A stretch of DNA of 64,000 bases from Candidatus Poseidoniaceae archaeon (GCA_949372645.1 CASIAP010000004.1:212359-276358), one strand, 5' to 3'; positions 19,560-29,728 are shown, numbered from the stretch's first letter. Program-made: numbers and translations. The notes: generated by a model not told the origin, from the sequence alone.

Positions 19560-20978
19560 TCACACCTTGAACCGTTTTTCGAGTTCTACAACACGCTCTG
19601 GACTGCAAAAGATGATCAATCGATCTTCTTCAAGCAAAGTTTTGTCCGGAGAAGGTCGTAGTGATTCCCAAATACCGTTCGTGTTTCGACGTTGAATAAA
19701 GGCGATTCTCATCCATTCAGGGAACCCAGCCTCGAGAACTCGTTTTCCTGCAAATTTAGAATTCTTTGAGACAAGCATACTGACTCCAATAATGTTCGGA
19801 ATATTGGATAAGATGGCATAACCACCTGCAGTTTTTGTATGAATCTGGGCCAACATATTGTCAACAGCAACTCGCTTACGATCAACAGCGAATGTGATTC
19901 CCATTCTTTGTGTGACTTTCACTAAGTCTGCATCATAGAGAAGTAAACCGGTTCGCTGAACTCCCATATCACTGGCAAGTAAAGCAGCAGCGATACTGGC
20001 CAAATCATCCTCAAGTGCAGCAATAGCAATGTGGTGCTCCGAAATTCCAATTTCTGTGAGAATATCTCTGTCCAAATGGTCACCATGTATGACTTCAAGC
20101 ATAGGATGCGAACCAATATCAGTGCCAGACAATGTATTGGCAACTTGTAAATCCCGTTCGATAACAGTCACCGAAGCTCCTGCATCCAACCAATCAGCTG
20201 CAATACGTTGACCGATTCGATTGGCCCCAATGACTGCAACTTTCGGCTGAGTTGGGAAATCTGTTGCTTCATGTCCAAAAATATTCAGAATTCGATTAAA
20301 GCTTGAAAGGCCTGTTGTCGCAATCGCAATACGGTCATTCGGCATGAGCATGAAATCACCATCGGGCACCAAGGTCTTCTCACCTTCACGTTTTAGACCT
20401 ACAATTAACGGGATTCCCCCTTCGATCGTTTTACTTGCATCACGGAGGCTTTGGAATACCACTTGGGTAGCTTTTGCCGTCACATCCAATTCGATGATAA
20501 ACGCATCATGGCCAAATGGGATGACTTCTTCGATAGCGGCCGAGCGTAAGCCTGAATGGAGGCGGCGAATAGCGCCTTCAAGAGGGTTGACAACATGCTG
20601 AACCTTTGCCCATTCCTGTAGCTTGCCTTCATCCTGTTCGTGAATATAATTCATGTTTCGAACACGGCAGATGGAGAGAAGTGGTTTTGCTTTTGGACCA
20701 CTTTGTTCATTGTGAGCATGATGGGCAAGAGCGCAAGCAAGAAGGTTACGTTCATCAGAATCTGTGGCAGCAACAAATACTTCAGCTTCGCCGATCCCTG
20801 CTTCATACAGTTTTTCACGTGTCGTCAAATCACCATGAATGACCAATACGTCGAGATTTTGAGCATTCTTAACTGCACGTGAATCTGAATCTACAAGAAC
20901 GACATCCATGTCTTCAGCACGCAGTGCACGTGCCATGTCAGTTCCAACTCGACCTGCACCGCCAATAATAATTCTCAT
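19560..20978 (-). CDS. trkA: TrkA: NAD-binding regulatory subunit of potassium uptake
   Basis: The ATG at 20978 gives 472 residues beginning MRIIIGGAGRVGTDMA, which matches the Rossmann N-terminus of the family; a GTG three codons earlier overlaps the upstream stop. There are two tandem RCK units. The first has GGAGRVG and the acidic VLVDSDSRA with a regulatory C-terminal part near 150-225; the second starts at about 235 (VAVIGANRIGQRIAADW) with its own C-terminal part to the end. It gates TrkH in response to NAD(H)/ATP. The translational overlap with the upstream gene and 2-base gap to trkH make a tightly coupled operon. Confidence 0.93.
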   Translation of the reverse strand: MRIIIGGAGRVGTDMARALRAEDMDVVLVDSDSRAVKNAQNLDVLVIHGDLTTREKLYEAGIGEAEVFVAATDSDERNLLACALAHHAHNEQSGPKAKPLLSICRVRNMNYIHEQDEGKLQEWAKVQHVVNPLEGAIRRLHSGLRSAAIEEVIPFGHDAFIIELDVTAKATQVVFQSLRDASKTIEGGIPLIVGLKREGEKTLVPDGDFMLMPNDRIAIATTGLSSFNRILNIFGHEATDFPTQPKVAVIGANRIGQRIAADWLDAGASVTVIERDLQVANTLSGTDIGSHPMLEVIHGDHLDRDILTEIGISEHHIAIAALEDDLASIAAALLASDMGVQRTGLLLYDADLVKVTQRMGITFAVDRKRVAVDNMLAQIHTKTAGGYAILSNIPNIIGVSMLVSKNSKFAGKRVLEAGFPEWMRIAFIQRRNTNGIWESLRPSPDKTLLEEDRLIIFCSPERVVELEKRFKV

Positions 20979-20983
20979 ACGTA

Positions 20984-22615
20984 TCACCGTAAATTTTCTG
21001 CTAAGATCTTAACTTGGAATAGTCCACCGTTTGTATCAACTTCACCAAACGTTGTATACTCTGGTTGGATGCGTACAACTTGACTTGAAGAAACAGTAGC
21101 TGGAGAGTAATAATTGTTCAAGAGAGTACCCGTCGGGTCAGGCTCTTCAATCCAGGAGATATATGCATTAGGAGTGTGTAATAACCATTTATTATTGACA
21201 ACATCGACAGATGCCTCGACATAACATGAATCCAATTCAATATTTCGATCATTGCACCATGAGTCACTCATAGGGAGTAAAATGTAACCCCAAGCGTGCC
21301 CTTCCCAACTTTTATAATCGCTATCAGCTAATGCACCAAATACATACCAACCGGGAAGGCCTTTTACTCTTAACAGAGATAAGAAGGCATTGGTTTGTTC
21401 GTCACAATCTCCCGTAGAATCTTCAAGGCATAGTGGACCACTTCTCGCAATCACTGGTGCAAACTTATCGTATTCGACATGCTTTTCCAAGTAATCAAAC
21501 GCCGCCCGTGAAAATGCATATGCATTATCTCGGAGACCTTCAGGTAAACTCGCAGAAATTTGTTCAGCAGTTTCATTAACAATCGCCTCTTGAGAATTAA
21601 TCGCATACCCGTAATCGACATCAAGTCCAGCCCCCTTGTCGTATCGGACTCCACGGTCATACCATTTGGGATTCGTGAAATCTCGGAATTTTTGACCAGC
21701 GCCGCGGTTTTCTACATCACTGAAAGTACCGCTATTATCAACATTAATCCCTTCAGCTGTTCCTGCAACTCGAGAGTCAACTCGACTAGCATCCCACCAT
21801 GAATAAGAGGTGCTGGTAATGGTAACTTCAAAGACATAAATTACGGCTTCACCTGGTTGAAGATCGAACATCATCTTGACACAATTTCCAACTTGGCATG
21901 AATGATTATCCCCACCGTAGCCTGGCCACCAGATTGAGTGTCCTTTTGTAGAGTTGATTTTATTTTCGTAACTAAGGCGGGTGCCATCGATTGGAATCGA
22001 AAATGTCTCGACATTACATGCCGAATTACCACACATTGTTCCATCTGAAAAGTGAACATTAACCGAATGTATTTTCTGAATAGTATCAGTTAGGCTCGGC
22101 ATTTCCCCGTCGGTAAACAGGAAATCGTTCGCACTGTTATGAAGTGATTGAACATCTGATGGAATCACGATATCCTCATTCACCCATCCATTTGAATTCG
22201 AATTCTGAACTGCAATGGATCGTGCAATGGTAAAAGTTGCTTCATTCGGATAGAGATGGGAATCCGCAAATGTACCCAACACATATTCCTGGATACCGGG
22301 AGCCCATTTCTCAAATAAGTTCTCTCGAACTTGAGGCGAAAGCATGATGAAAGCGACCAAAAACAGGAGCACCAAATGTCGTGTTCGGTTTCGCCGATTT
22401 TTCATGAGATTAACGGAACGTCCGGTGTGAGATTGCACCACACCTCCTTTCGTTGGTTTTTTGGTCATTTTGTAGGATGTTTCAATGCCACCCTTGTTGA
22501 ATTGTTGCTCCATAGCAAATTTATTCGAACGGATATTTGCCAAAATTCTACCGCAACTGTAGCAAATTGTGTCACCCGTGTAGGTGACGCTTTGGCAATA
22601 GGGGCAGGAACCCAT
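20984..22615 (-). CDS. Membrane-anchored transglutaminase-like protein with N-terminal zinc ribbon
   Basis: This 543-residue protein opens with a zinc ribbon, CPYC at 4-7 and CYSC at 18-21. A basic linker (KNRRNRTRH) and one membrane helix near 80-94 follow, and the rest is probably outside. The C-terminal third has a transglutaminase/protease-like fold with a complete Cys-His-Asp set: Cys404 in TGDCDEQT, His440 in WEGHAWGY, Asp471 in VEASVDVV. Such domains act as proteases, peptide N-glycanases or cross-linkers; which applies here is unknown. It is the first gene of the trk operon, overlapping the trkA start region, so co-expression with potassium uptake is likely. Confidence 0.82.
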   Translation of the reverse strand: MGSCPYCQSVTYTGDTICYSCGRILANIRSNKFAMEQQFNKGGIETSYKMTKKPTKGGVVQSHTGRSVNLMKNRRNRTRHLVLLFLVAFIMLSPQVRENLFEKWAPGIQEYVLGTFADSHLYPNEATFTIARSIAVQNSNSNGWVNEDIVIPSDVQSLHNSANDFLFTDGEMPSLTDTIQKIHSVNVHFSDGTMCGNSACNVETFSIPIDGTRLSYENKINSTKGHSIWWPGYGGDNHSCQVGNCVKMMFDLQPGEAVIYVFEVTITSTSYSWWDASRVDSRVAGTAEGINVDNSGTFSDVENRGAGQKFRDFTNPKWYDRGVRYDKGAGLDVDYGYAINSQEAIVNETAEQISASLPEGLRDNAYAFSRAAFDYLEKHVEYDKFAPVIARSGPLCLEDSTGDCDEQTNAFLSLLRVKGLPGWYVFGALADSDYKSWEGHAWGYILLPMSDSWCNDRNIELDSCYVEASVDVVNNKWLLHTPNAYISWIEEPDPTGTLLNNYYSPATVSSSQVVRIQPEYTTFGEVDTNGGLFQVKILAENLR

Positions 22616-22735
22616 ATCGATTTGGTTGCGCCGGCGTTGTATAACCGTTGCGTGCGGAACACCCCGATAATGCTTATTTGTAATGTCGGTGATATTGGGA
22701 CGTAATCATAGCACTAAGCACAAGTGAGTATTAGC

Positions 22736-23635
22736 TTACTCGGATTCAGTCGAATTAACCTCGCCATCAGCATCCCATACGGACGCATCATCTGAAGAAG
22801 AATCACCAATATCACCCATGACCACTGAATCTTCTGAGCCTTGTTCACGTGCATTCCGGGCCCAAATCTTTCGAAGTCTTTTCTTACCTTCCTTTGGAAT
22901 GGACTCCCAGATCCATGCTTCAGAAGTCCGATTAAAAATGAGCGTCGCTGGAATAATGAAAAGCCAAGCAGAAACATTAACCAAAGCAAAAGCAAACATA
23001 ACGATATATGCACAGCGCCAAAAAGTTCCTCGCAGAACAGAACCCCAGCGCTTACCATGGAGCATCAGGTGTCCTTGGAACGAAGAGATGAGGGCTTCGC
23101 ACCGAGGGCCGAAAAGAGCTAAACACGCGATAGTAACGACTAAACGAATGTTAAATTCAAACGTTTCTAGAATTCGAAGGATGAACACCATTGACAGCAT
23201 TCCGCCCATCGCCAGACCCAATGCCCAACCGCTTGTTGGTTGAGAGCTGCCTTTCCGCACACGATTCCGTCGAAGAAGCAGGTGAACTGCAACCGATGCC
23301 AAAAGACAAAGTAACAGCAAGTTGAGTGGATTGACTACAGGTGCTTGATTGTCTGATACCATCGCAAGATAGGGTACTACAATGAAATTATGAGTTAACG
23401 AACCATAAAACCCTCCGATGAGGATACCCCAGAATACATTACTCCAAGCGGTCGGAAGGTCATAGAAACCGGAATACCGTGTCATGACTCCCCTCCAGCC
23501 AAGCGTCATGCCAACCAAGGCAGACACGCTCGCTAGCTGGAACAAGAGGAAGGTCGATGCCATGAACTGCGGGCTGTGTATTCCTTCATCAAGTCGTTGC
23601 ATCATTGGGAGCGAGGCGGGGGATTCAAAGACCAT
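22736..23635 (-). CDS. Hypothetical polytopic membrane protein
   Basis: From the ATG at 23635 this is 299 residues; the frame is open to a GTG at 23659 that would overlap get3, and an ATG at 23605 is also possible. It has about six hydrophobic segments, and the C-terminal 50 residues are polar and acidic (SEDSVVMGDIGDSSSDD). No family was recognised. It is divergent from get3, with 17 bases between start codons, so the promoters must overlap. The product might work with the membrane-insertion genes next door (get3, srp54), but this rests on position alone. Confidence 0.65.
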   Translation of the reverse strand: MVFESPASLPMMQRLDEGIHSPQFMASTFLLFQLASVSALVGMTLGWRGVMTRYSGFYDLPTAWSNVFWGILIGGFYGSLTHNFIVVPYLAMVSDNQAPVVNPLNLLLLCLLASVAVHLLLRRNRVRKGSSQPTSGWALGLAMGGMLSMVFILRILETFEFNIRLVVTIACLALFGPRCEALISSFQGHLMLHGKRWGSVLRGTFWRCAYIVMFAFALVNVSAWLFIIPATLIFNRTSEAWIWESIPKEGKKRLRKIWARNAREQGSEDSVVMGDIGDSSSDDASVWDADGEVNSTESE

Positions 23636-23652
23636 CACACATTCGACAAGCC

Positions 23653-24912
23653 ATGGCACGACTTTTGTTGTTTGGTGGGAAAGGCGGCGTTGGCAAAACT
23701 ACAACCTCTGCAGCAACTGCAGTCTGGCTTGCAGATTCAGGACTCCGAGTGCTACTCGTATCCAGTGACCCTGCCCACTCAACTTCGGATTCGCTTGGAG
23801 TGGAGATCGGTTCAGAACCGACACCAATCGAAGGCGTTGATGGTCTCTTTGGACTTGAGATGGATCCCGAATCCAAAATATCCTCAGTGCTACCAAAGCT
23901 TGGTGACATGATGAATAACATGGGTTCCGGTGGTGGTATGGGTGGCTTGGGAAGTCTCAGCATGATGCTTGACCCAAATGCAAAACAGGAAATAGAAGAG
24001 ATGCGCTCGGAAGTTCAAACGTCTGATATGGTGATACCTGGTCTTGATGAAGCGCTTGCTTTTGATGAACTGTTACGCCATGTTGAAGACCCAACATGGG
24101 ATGTTATTGTGTTTGACACTGCACCGACAGGCCATACCCTTCGATTCCTCTCTCTTCCAGAACTGATTGAGTCATGGTCGGACCGACTTATTCGCATGAT
24201 GAGAGTTTCAGGTGGAATTCGATCAATGATTTTTGGTCGGAAAGAAAGTGAATCAATGAAAGAAGAATTAGAACGCTTCCGGCGCCGTGTACTCCATGTC
24301 CGCCGTGTTCTTTCCAATGAAGAGATTACCTCTTTTACACTGGTCACCATTCCAGAACGTATGGGTATCAATGAAACCCTACGTGCACATAAATCGCTCA
24401 GTGAATACAAGTTACCGGTTCCCAATTGCTTGGTCAATCGACTCACTCCTGAGTTTGAGCATCCATTCTTATTGAATCGACGTAAAGCCGAACTCGAACG
24501 TATTGAAGAATTGAAGAGTCAGCTCGAGAACGTTGAAATCGCAACAATGGAATTAATGGACACCGAAGTTGTCGGCCTCGATCGTTTACGAGATGTTGGA
24601 GTCCGTCTGTATGGAGAAGTCTCTCAAATTGACGACTCACTTGGTCCACACCCGATTGGAAAAGCACTTCAACATTCTATACACCGTGGCATGAAAAGAG
24701 AAATCATCGGTGATATTGAACGAATATTTTTACATTATCCAGGTATTCACCGTGACGAACTCTCACTTCGAAGCAATGAAGGTATTCTCTATGTTGGCCT
24801 CAATGGAAGAGAACGTGAAGTTCAAACTCAAGTTCCGACCAAAGCCAGTCGTGTGAAAGCGAAGTTGGAAAATGATGTTCTTCGGCTTGATATCCCGTTG
24901 ACTGAAGAGTGA
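23653..24912 (+). CDS. get3: Get3/ArsA-family ATPase
   Basis: The ATG at 23653 gives 419 residues beginning MARLLLFGGKGGVGKTTTSA, the deviant Walker A of the SIMIBI ArsA/Get3 group. SSDPAHSTSDSLG is the switch I region, and VIVFDTAPTGHTLRFLSLPE contains switch II. A Gly/Met-rich loop (MMNNMGSGGGMGGLGSLSMM, about residues 92-111) may be part of the tail-anchor binding groove, since Get3 uses methionine-rich helices. The family delivers tail-anchored proteins to the membrane; ArsA proteins export arsenite, but no arsenite-binding cysteines or ars genes are seen. srp54, another targeting GTPase, follows 54 bases later. Confidence 0.88.
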   Translation: MARLLLFGGKGGVGKTTTSAATAVWLADSGLRVLLVSSDPAHSTSDSLGVEIGSEPTPIEGVDGLFGLEMDPESKISSVLPKLGDMMNNMGSGGGMGGLGSLSMMLDPNAKQEIEEMRSEVQTSDMVIPGLDEALAFDELLRHVEDPTWDVIVFDTAPTGHTLRFLSLPELIESWSDRLIRMMRVSGGIRSMIFGRKESESMKEELERFRRRVLHVRRVLSNEEITSFTLVTIPERMGINETLRAHKSLSEYKLPVPNCLVNRLTPEFEHPFLLNRRKAELERIEELKSQLENVEIATMELMDTEVVGLDRLRDVGVRLYGEVSQIDDSLGPHPIGKALQHSIHRGMKREIIGDIERIFLHYPGIHRDELSLRSNEGILYVGLNGREREVQTQVPTKASRVKAKLENDVLRLDIPLTEE

Positions 24913-24966
24913 AAAACCATGCCCTTCAATGGGTGGATTGAAATGGGAAAACCAACACGCTAGGCC

Positions 24967-26337
24967 ATGGCACTCGAAGGTCTCTCAAAGGGTATTTTCC
25001 GCTCCCTTGGGTTGCTTAAGAATAAACGAAAATTGGATGAGGAAGAGCTTCGGGAGATGACTCGTAGCCTGCGCCGAGCACTACAAGAAGCGGATTTCAA
25101 CGTTCGACAAACAAAAGAATTGGTTGAGAAACTCGAGGCACGACTTCGAGAAGAGGAGCCTCGTCCAGGGATCACTTTGCAAACTCATGCCATGAATATC
25201 CTCTATACTGAGTTAGTTCGAATGCTAGGCCCAGCCCATGAATTCCAGCCCCATGGCGCAACTCTACTTCTTGTTGGACTGTATGGACAAGGGAAAACCA
25301 CGACCACTGCCAAATTGGCAGAATGGTATCGACGCAAGCACGGACTTCGAGTTGCAGTGATTGAAGCTGACGTACACCGGCCTGGGGCCTATGCGCAGTT
25401 GACACAATTGTTGGAAGATTCTACGGTTCAAGTCTATGGTGAACCTGATACAAAAGATGCTCCAACTATTGTCCGGAATGGGCTTGCAGCGTGTGCAGCT
25501 GCAGACCTGGTCATCGTCGATACTGCAGGACGGCACCAACTTGACCAAGATTTAGTTGATGAATTGGAACAGATTTCTTCGATAACACGGGCCAGTGAAC
25601 GTTGGCTTGTCATCGATGCTCAAGTTGGACAAGCTGCCGGTCCAGTAGCTGCATCGTTCCATTCACTTGCTGGAGTTACTGGTATTGTCATCACGAAACT
25701 CGATGGAACGGCAAGAGGAGGCGGTGCATTATCTGCAGTGGCAGCAACTGGAGCTCCAATTGTTCACATCGGAACAGGAGAGAATGTCCCCGATTTAGAA
25801 AAATTCGAATCAGACCGATTCATTTCTCGGCTTTTGGGAATGGGTGACATTCAGGGCCTGATTGATCTTGCTCCTGATGACATGGATGAAGAAGAAGCCA
25901 TGCGCCTCACACAACGCTTGATGAGTGGAAGATTCACACTTAACGACATGTACAAACAAATGGAAATGATGGCCAAAGTCGGTACCATTGACAAACTCAT
26001 GTCCTTCCTCCCTGGAAGTATGCTTGGAGGAATGGGTGCAATGTCAAAAAGTCAAAAAGCAGCCATGCAAGGTAACTTAGACAGATACCGAACCATCATG
26101 GACAGCATGACGGCTTGGGAAAAGAATGAACCTGCCAAAATCAAAGCCGACAGAATCCGTCGAGTCGCTCGAGGTTCTGGTGTTCGAGAAAAAGATGTTC
26201 GAGAACTTATCGCCCAATGGAACCGTTCACGTAAGATGATGAAAGGCATGGGCGGCAATAGAAAACTCAACAAGCAAATGCGGAAAATGATGAAAGATGG
26301 AGATATGGATATGGACCCTTCATCATTTGGAATGTAA
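24967..26337 (+). CDS. srp54: Signal recognition particle GTPase SRP54
   Basis: This 456-residue protein has an N-domain four-helix bundle (1-85) starting MALEGLSKGIFRSL. The G domain has G1 GLYGQGKTTTTAK, the I-box region EADVHRPGA, G3 DTAGR and G4 TKLDGTARGGG. The methionine-rich M domain (about 300-456; YKQMEMMAKVG, KMMKGMGG) binds signal peptides and 7S RNA. It is complete and in the usual length range. With get3 upstream it forms a short protein-targeting cluster, and the secreted GDSL gene follows by 37 bases on the same strand. Confidence 0.96.
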   Translation: MALEGLSKGIFRSLGLLKNKRKLDEEELREMTRSLRRALQEADFNVRQTKELVEKLEARLREEEPRPGITLQTHAMNILYTELVRMLGPAHEFQPHGATLLLVGLYGQGKTTTTAKLAEWYRRKHGLRVAVIEADVHRPGAYAQLTQLLEDSTVQVYGEPDTKDAPTIVRNGLAACAAADLVIVDTAGRHQLDQDLVDELEQISSITRASERWLVIDAQVGQAAGPVAASFHSLAGVTGIVITKLDGTARGGGALSAVAATGAPIVHIGTGENVPDLEKFESDRFISRLLGMGDIQGLIDLAPDDMDEEEAMRLTQRLMSGRFTLNDMYKQMEMMAKVGTIDKLMSFLPGSMLGGMGAMSKSQKAAMQGNLDRYRTIMDSMTAWEKNEPAKIKADRIRRVARGSGVREKDVRELIAQWNRSRKMMKGMGGNRKLNKQMRKMMKDGDMDMDPSSFGM

Positions 26338-26374
26338 GGCGAACTGCTTTCAACTTACAACCCATAGCCCGCAT

Positions 26375-29101
26375 GTGCGCAAGGTTGTCTTCTTCCTCAT
26401 TTCACTGATGGTGCTGCAAAGCACCACGACGATGGTTGAGGCACAAGGCAGGGCTGCAAGTACAACTCTCACTGTTGACAAGTATGATTGGTTATCGAAT
26501 GAAACAGTCTTTGTTACCGTTGACATCACCAATGCACCCTACTCGGTCGAACTTTTGGGCCAGTGGACTTTACTCGATGAAGACAATGTAGCCCTACTTA
26601 CGGGAACGCATACGTTTCAGGCCAGTGGTACGGTCACCTCGTTTGATATCATGCTGAAAGAGTTTTACAATGGTGCTCATTTCTATTTGTTCGAAATGGA
26701 AATCCGTGATGCATCAAATAACCTCATCAACAGTGAAAGCCAACCGTTCATGGTGTTTGAGAATGCTCAATTTCCGACGATTTCTAATCTCCTCGTCTTT
26801 GGTGATTCTTTGAGCGATATGGGAAATGGTAAAAATTCAATACTCGATGTTCCTGACGTCCCACCTTACTGGCAAGGTCGATTTTCAAACGGTCAAGTAT
26901 GGCTCGAATACATGTCTGAGGCCTATGGAGTTACGACGACCATCGGTTCAAGTACTGCGGCAGGTGATAACCGTGCATTTGGTGGTTCACAGACCGGTCA
27001 AGGCTATTCGTATCTCTTGCTGCCCAATGTAGGAACCCAAATCAGTAACTATTTGTCGAATGTTCAGACAACCATCCCCTCAGACACAGTTGTTTCTTTG
27101 TGGTCAGGAGGTAATGATTTCCTCTATGGAACTGCCAATGCAAATACAATCGTAACCAATATGGAATCTCACATTCGTCAACTCGAAGGTGCAGGAGCAA
27201 CTGAATTCATCATCCCAAACCTCCCGCCTTTGGAAAAAACTCCTGAAGTGATGAGTTGGAGTCAGAGCAGACAAAATACCGTCGCATCTGAAGTGGTGCT
27301 CTACAACCAAAAACTCACCACATTGGCTGGTGACTTGAGGGTCGAGTTAGGAATTACGATCCATTTCATTGATGCTTGGTCTATCTTCAATGATATCTTA
27401 CAAAATAAAGAAGCCCTTGGACTCACCAACGTCAACGATGCTGCGTGCTCCGGTGGAATCTCTCTCCTACCCCTGCCGATTTGCAGCAGTGGAGACACTG
27501 TTGTATCAAACGTTGACGAGTACCTTTTCTTTGACAAAGCGCACCCAACGCGTGTCATGCATCGGTTCATTGGAAGATATGCGGTCGAGGGTATTGGAGA
27601 GCCAGATACTGATGGAGATGGAGTCATCAACCTCTACGATACCTGTTCATGGACTGCTGCTGAAGCAGTAACCAATCTCACTGGTTGCTCTTGGGAACAA
27701 CAAGACGATGACCAAGATGGAATCGTCAATCTCGTCGATACATGTCCGGGGACAACATTTGGTTCTTCTGTTGATGCAGTTGGATGCTCAGCCGAACAGC
27801 GAGATTCGGACGATGATGGTATCAATGATGCAATCGATCCTTGCCCTTTTTCTCAATCAACATTCGACCATGATACTGATGGATGCAGTGATGAAGTCGA
27901 CCTCGATGATGATAACGATGGAGTTGAGGATGAAGAGGACAATTGTCCTAAAGGCATAATTGGCATTCATGCTTATGATTTAGACGGTGATGGATGCCAT
28001 GATATCGAAGATGAAGATATGGATGGAGATGGCTTATCCAACGCTGATGAAGCAGCCATTGGAACCGATAAAAGAATCGCCGATAGCGATGGAGATTTGG
28101 TTCACGATGGAGACGATGCGTTTCCATTAGACATCAATGAGTGGGCCGACAGCGATGGAGATGGATGTGGCGACAATTCTGACCTTTTCCCTAATAATGC
28201 ATTGGATTGTACCGATGTTGATGGAGATGGAGTAGGGGATAATGCTGATGTATTTCCAATCGACAGTACCGAATGGGCAGATTCGGACACTGATGGTTAC
28301 GGTGATAACAAAGATGACTGCCCTCTCATCGAAGGCTATTCACTCATCCCTCTGGGATGTATCGACAGTGATTCCGACGGCTTTGGAGACCTCATTGATG
28401 CCTTCCCTCTCGATGAAAATGAGTGGAGTGACAGAGATAACGATTCTGTTGGAGATTTTACAGACCTCTTCCCTGATGATGGAAGTGACTGGGCAGACAG
28501 AGATAACGATACATATGGCGATAACCGAGATTTCTTCCCCTTTGATACAACTGAGTGGAATGATACTGATGGCGATGGGGTAGGAGATAACTCAGATGTT
28601 TTCCCGAACGATGCAACTGAATGGTACGATACCGATCAAGATGGATGTGGCGATAACATTGACGTATGGCCGAATGATTCACTCGAATGCTATGACCAAG
28701 ATTTTGATGGGGTAGGCGATAATGCTGACGCATTCCCGCAAAGTGCCTTTGAGTGGCTCGATTCAGATGGTGATGGGATGGGGGATAATTCAGACTTATT
28801 CCCATTTGATTCTGAAGCTCAATACGATTCAGATGGTGATGGAATCGCCAATGCCCATGACCCCTTTCCTGAAAATTCGAACATGGATTCATGGTTTGAT
28901 TTGATACTTCGATTGATCATTTTATCAGGTGTCATCTTTGGAGCTGTGAGCCTTTTCCAGAGATACAAGCACTTACCATCTGATGAAATGAAATGGGAAG
29001 AGTATGGTGATGATACTCAACGCTTAATAGAAATCGAAGAAATGGAATCCCAGCGTCCGAGTGGTCCGCCTTCAGCAGATTCATTCCAATTCAAAGACTA
29101 A
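26375..29101 (+). CDS. Secreted GDSL esterase/lipase with thrombospondin-3 repeats and C-terminal anchor
   Basis: The GTG at 26375 gives 908 residues with a clean signal peptide (RKVVFFLISLMVLQS, ending near VEAQ); the frame is open further up but overlaps srp54. A beta-sandwich-like N-terminal region (30-130) precedes an SGNH hydrolase. That has block I LVFGDSLSDMGN (nucleophile Ser145), block III SLWSGGNDFLYG and block V DKAHPTRVMH. From about residue 410 there are many acidic TSP3/EF-like repeats of the type DSDGDGCGDNSDLFPN, then a membrane helix and a tail of about 50 residues. It is probably a cell-attached lipid or polysaccharide-ester hydrolase, with calcium-binding repeats acting as a stalk. 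The tail lacks the EYPxGSG motif. Confidence 0.85.
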   Translation: MRKVVFFLISLMVLQSTTTMVEAQGRAASTTLTVDKYDWLSNETVFVTVDITNAPYSVELLGQWTLLDEDNVALLTGTHTFQASGTVTSFDIMLKEFYNGAHFYLFEMEIRDASNNLINSESQPFMVFENAQFPTISNLLVFGDSLSDMGNGKNSILDVPDVPPYWQGRFSNGQVWLEYMSEAYGVTTTIGSSTAAGDNRAFGGSQTGQGYSYLLLPNVGTQISNYLSNVQTTIPSDTVVSLWSGGNDFLYGTANANTIVTNMESHIRQLEGAGATEFIIPNLPPLEKTPEVMSWSQSRQNTVASEVVLYNQKLTTLAGDLRVELGITIHFIDAWSIFNDILQNKEALGLTNVNDAACSGGISLLPLPICSSGDTVVSNVDEYLFFDKAHPTRVMHRFIGRYAVEGIGEPDTDGDGVINLYDTCSWTAAEAVTNLTGCSWEQQDDDQDGIVNLVDTCPGTTFGSSVDAVGCSAEQRDSDDDGINDAIDPCPFSQSTFDHDTDGCSDEVDLDDDNDGVEDEEDNCPKGIIGIHAYDLDGDGCHDIEDEDMDGDGLSNADEAAIGTDKRIADSDGDLVHDGDDAFPLDINEWADSDGDGCGDNSDLFPNNALDCTDVDGDGVGDNADVFPIDSTEWADSDTDGYGDNKDDCPLIEGYSLIPLGCIDSDSDGFGDLIDAFPLDENEWSDRDNDSVGDFTDLFPDDGSDWADRDNDTYGDNRDFFPFDTTEWNDTDGDGVGDNSDVFPNDATEWYDTDQDGCGDNIDVWPNDSLECYDQDFDGVGDNADAFPQSAFEWLDSDGDGMGDNSDLFPFDSEAQYDSDGDGIANAHDPFPENSNMDSWFDLILRLIILSGVIFGAVSLFQRYKHLPSDEMKWEEYGDDTQRLIEIEEMESQRPSGPPSADSFQFKD

Positions 29102-29104
29102 ACG

Positions 29105-29728
29105 TTACTCTTCTTCATACTTTGAAGCGAGTTCAGAATTCACTAACGACAATTCACAGTAAGGACAGTTATCTTTTGAATTCAAAAGATCCGGACGAAT
29201 AGCAAGTACGGCCATACAATGAGGGCATGCTGCTAACATCTCACCGGGCTCTAACTCGATACCCGGTATTTGTTCAATGCGATCAAAATATGCATTTTTG
29301 TAACTCGGATGGAAATGAGAGAGTGAGCGGCGGAACGAGCCAAACATTGCCCATACAAACAGGAAAACCCAAAGAAGAGATGAGACTGCTCCAGTGAGCA
29401 GAGTGATAAGAGCAAAAATCGCATTAATCGCAAAGAAAGCACCTGCCAGTCCAATAACTGCTGCTCCAACCCAATAGACCATTGGATGCCGGTTGCGATA
29501 TGCAAGCCAATTGATCATCAATAATGCGGCTAGAACCCCCATCACACTTGTTTGAGTGCTGTTAGAAAAGCCTGACACGAGTTGTGAAACGATAAGTAAA
29601 ATAATCAAACTGTCGACGAACAGAATAAAAGAAATCCCCTTGTGTAATCGAAGGAATGGGTTCGACATGTTGACGATTGAATGCGGCTTCATCCCGGCAA
29701 TGACCATCTCGTCTGCTCGGCCTGCCAT
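29105..29728 (-). CDS. Membrane protein with C-terminal zinc ribbon
   Basis: This 207-residue protein has four hydrophobic segments, at about 33-52, 60-76, 84-107 and 108-128. The cytosolic C-terminus carries a rubredoxin-like zinc knuckle, CPHC (167-170) with CPYC (188-191). No family was recognised. It ends 4 bases from the convergent GDSL gene. Its start is about 60 bases from the divergent coaBC start, so a shared promoter region is likely. The combination of membrane segments and zinc ribbon recurs in the transglutaminase-like gene at 21-22.6 kb, in the opposite order. Confidence 0.7.
   Translation of the reverse strand: MAGRADEMVIAGMKPHSIVNMSNPFLRLHKGISFILFVDSLIILLIVSQLVSGFSNSTQTSVMGVLAALLMINWLAYRNRHPMVYWVGAAVIGLAGAFFAINAIFALITLLTGAVSSLLWVFLFVWAMFGSFRRSLSHFHPSYKNAYFDRIEQIPGIELEPGEMLAACPHCMAVLAIRPDLLNSKDNCPYCELSLVNSELASKYEEE

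Noticed and set aside
23605..23652. Longer N-terminus for Get3
   Set aside because: The 16 extra residues lack family similarity; the ATG at 23653 gives the exact P-loop N-terminus of the family.
27600..28900. Opposite-strand open frames in the TSP3 repeat region (similarly at 53-57 kb and 61-62 kb)
   Set aside because: Repeated Asp codons (GAT/GAC) give few antisense stops. The encoded peptides are His/Arg- or Ser/Pro-rich mirrors of the repeat, with no start or domain logic.
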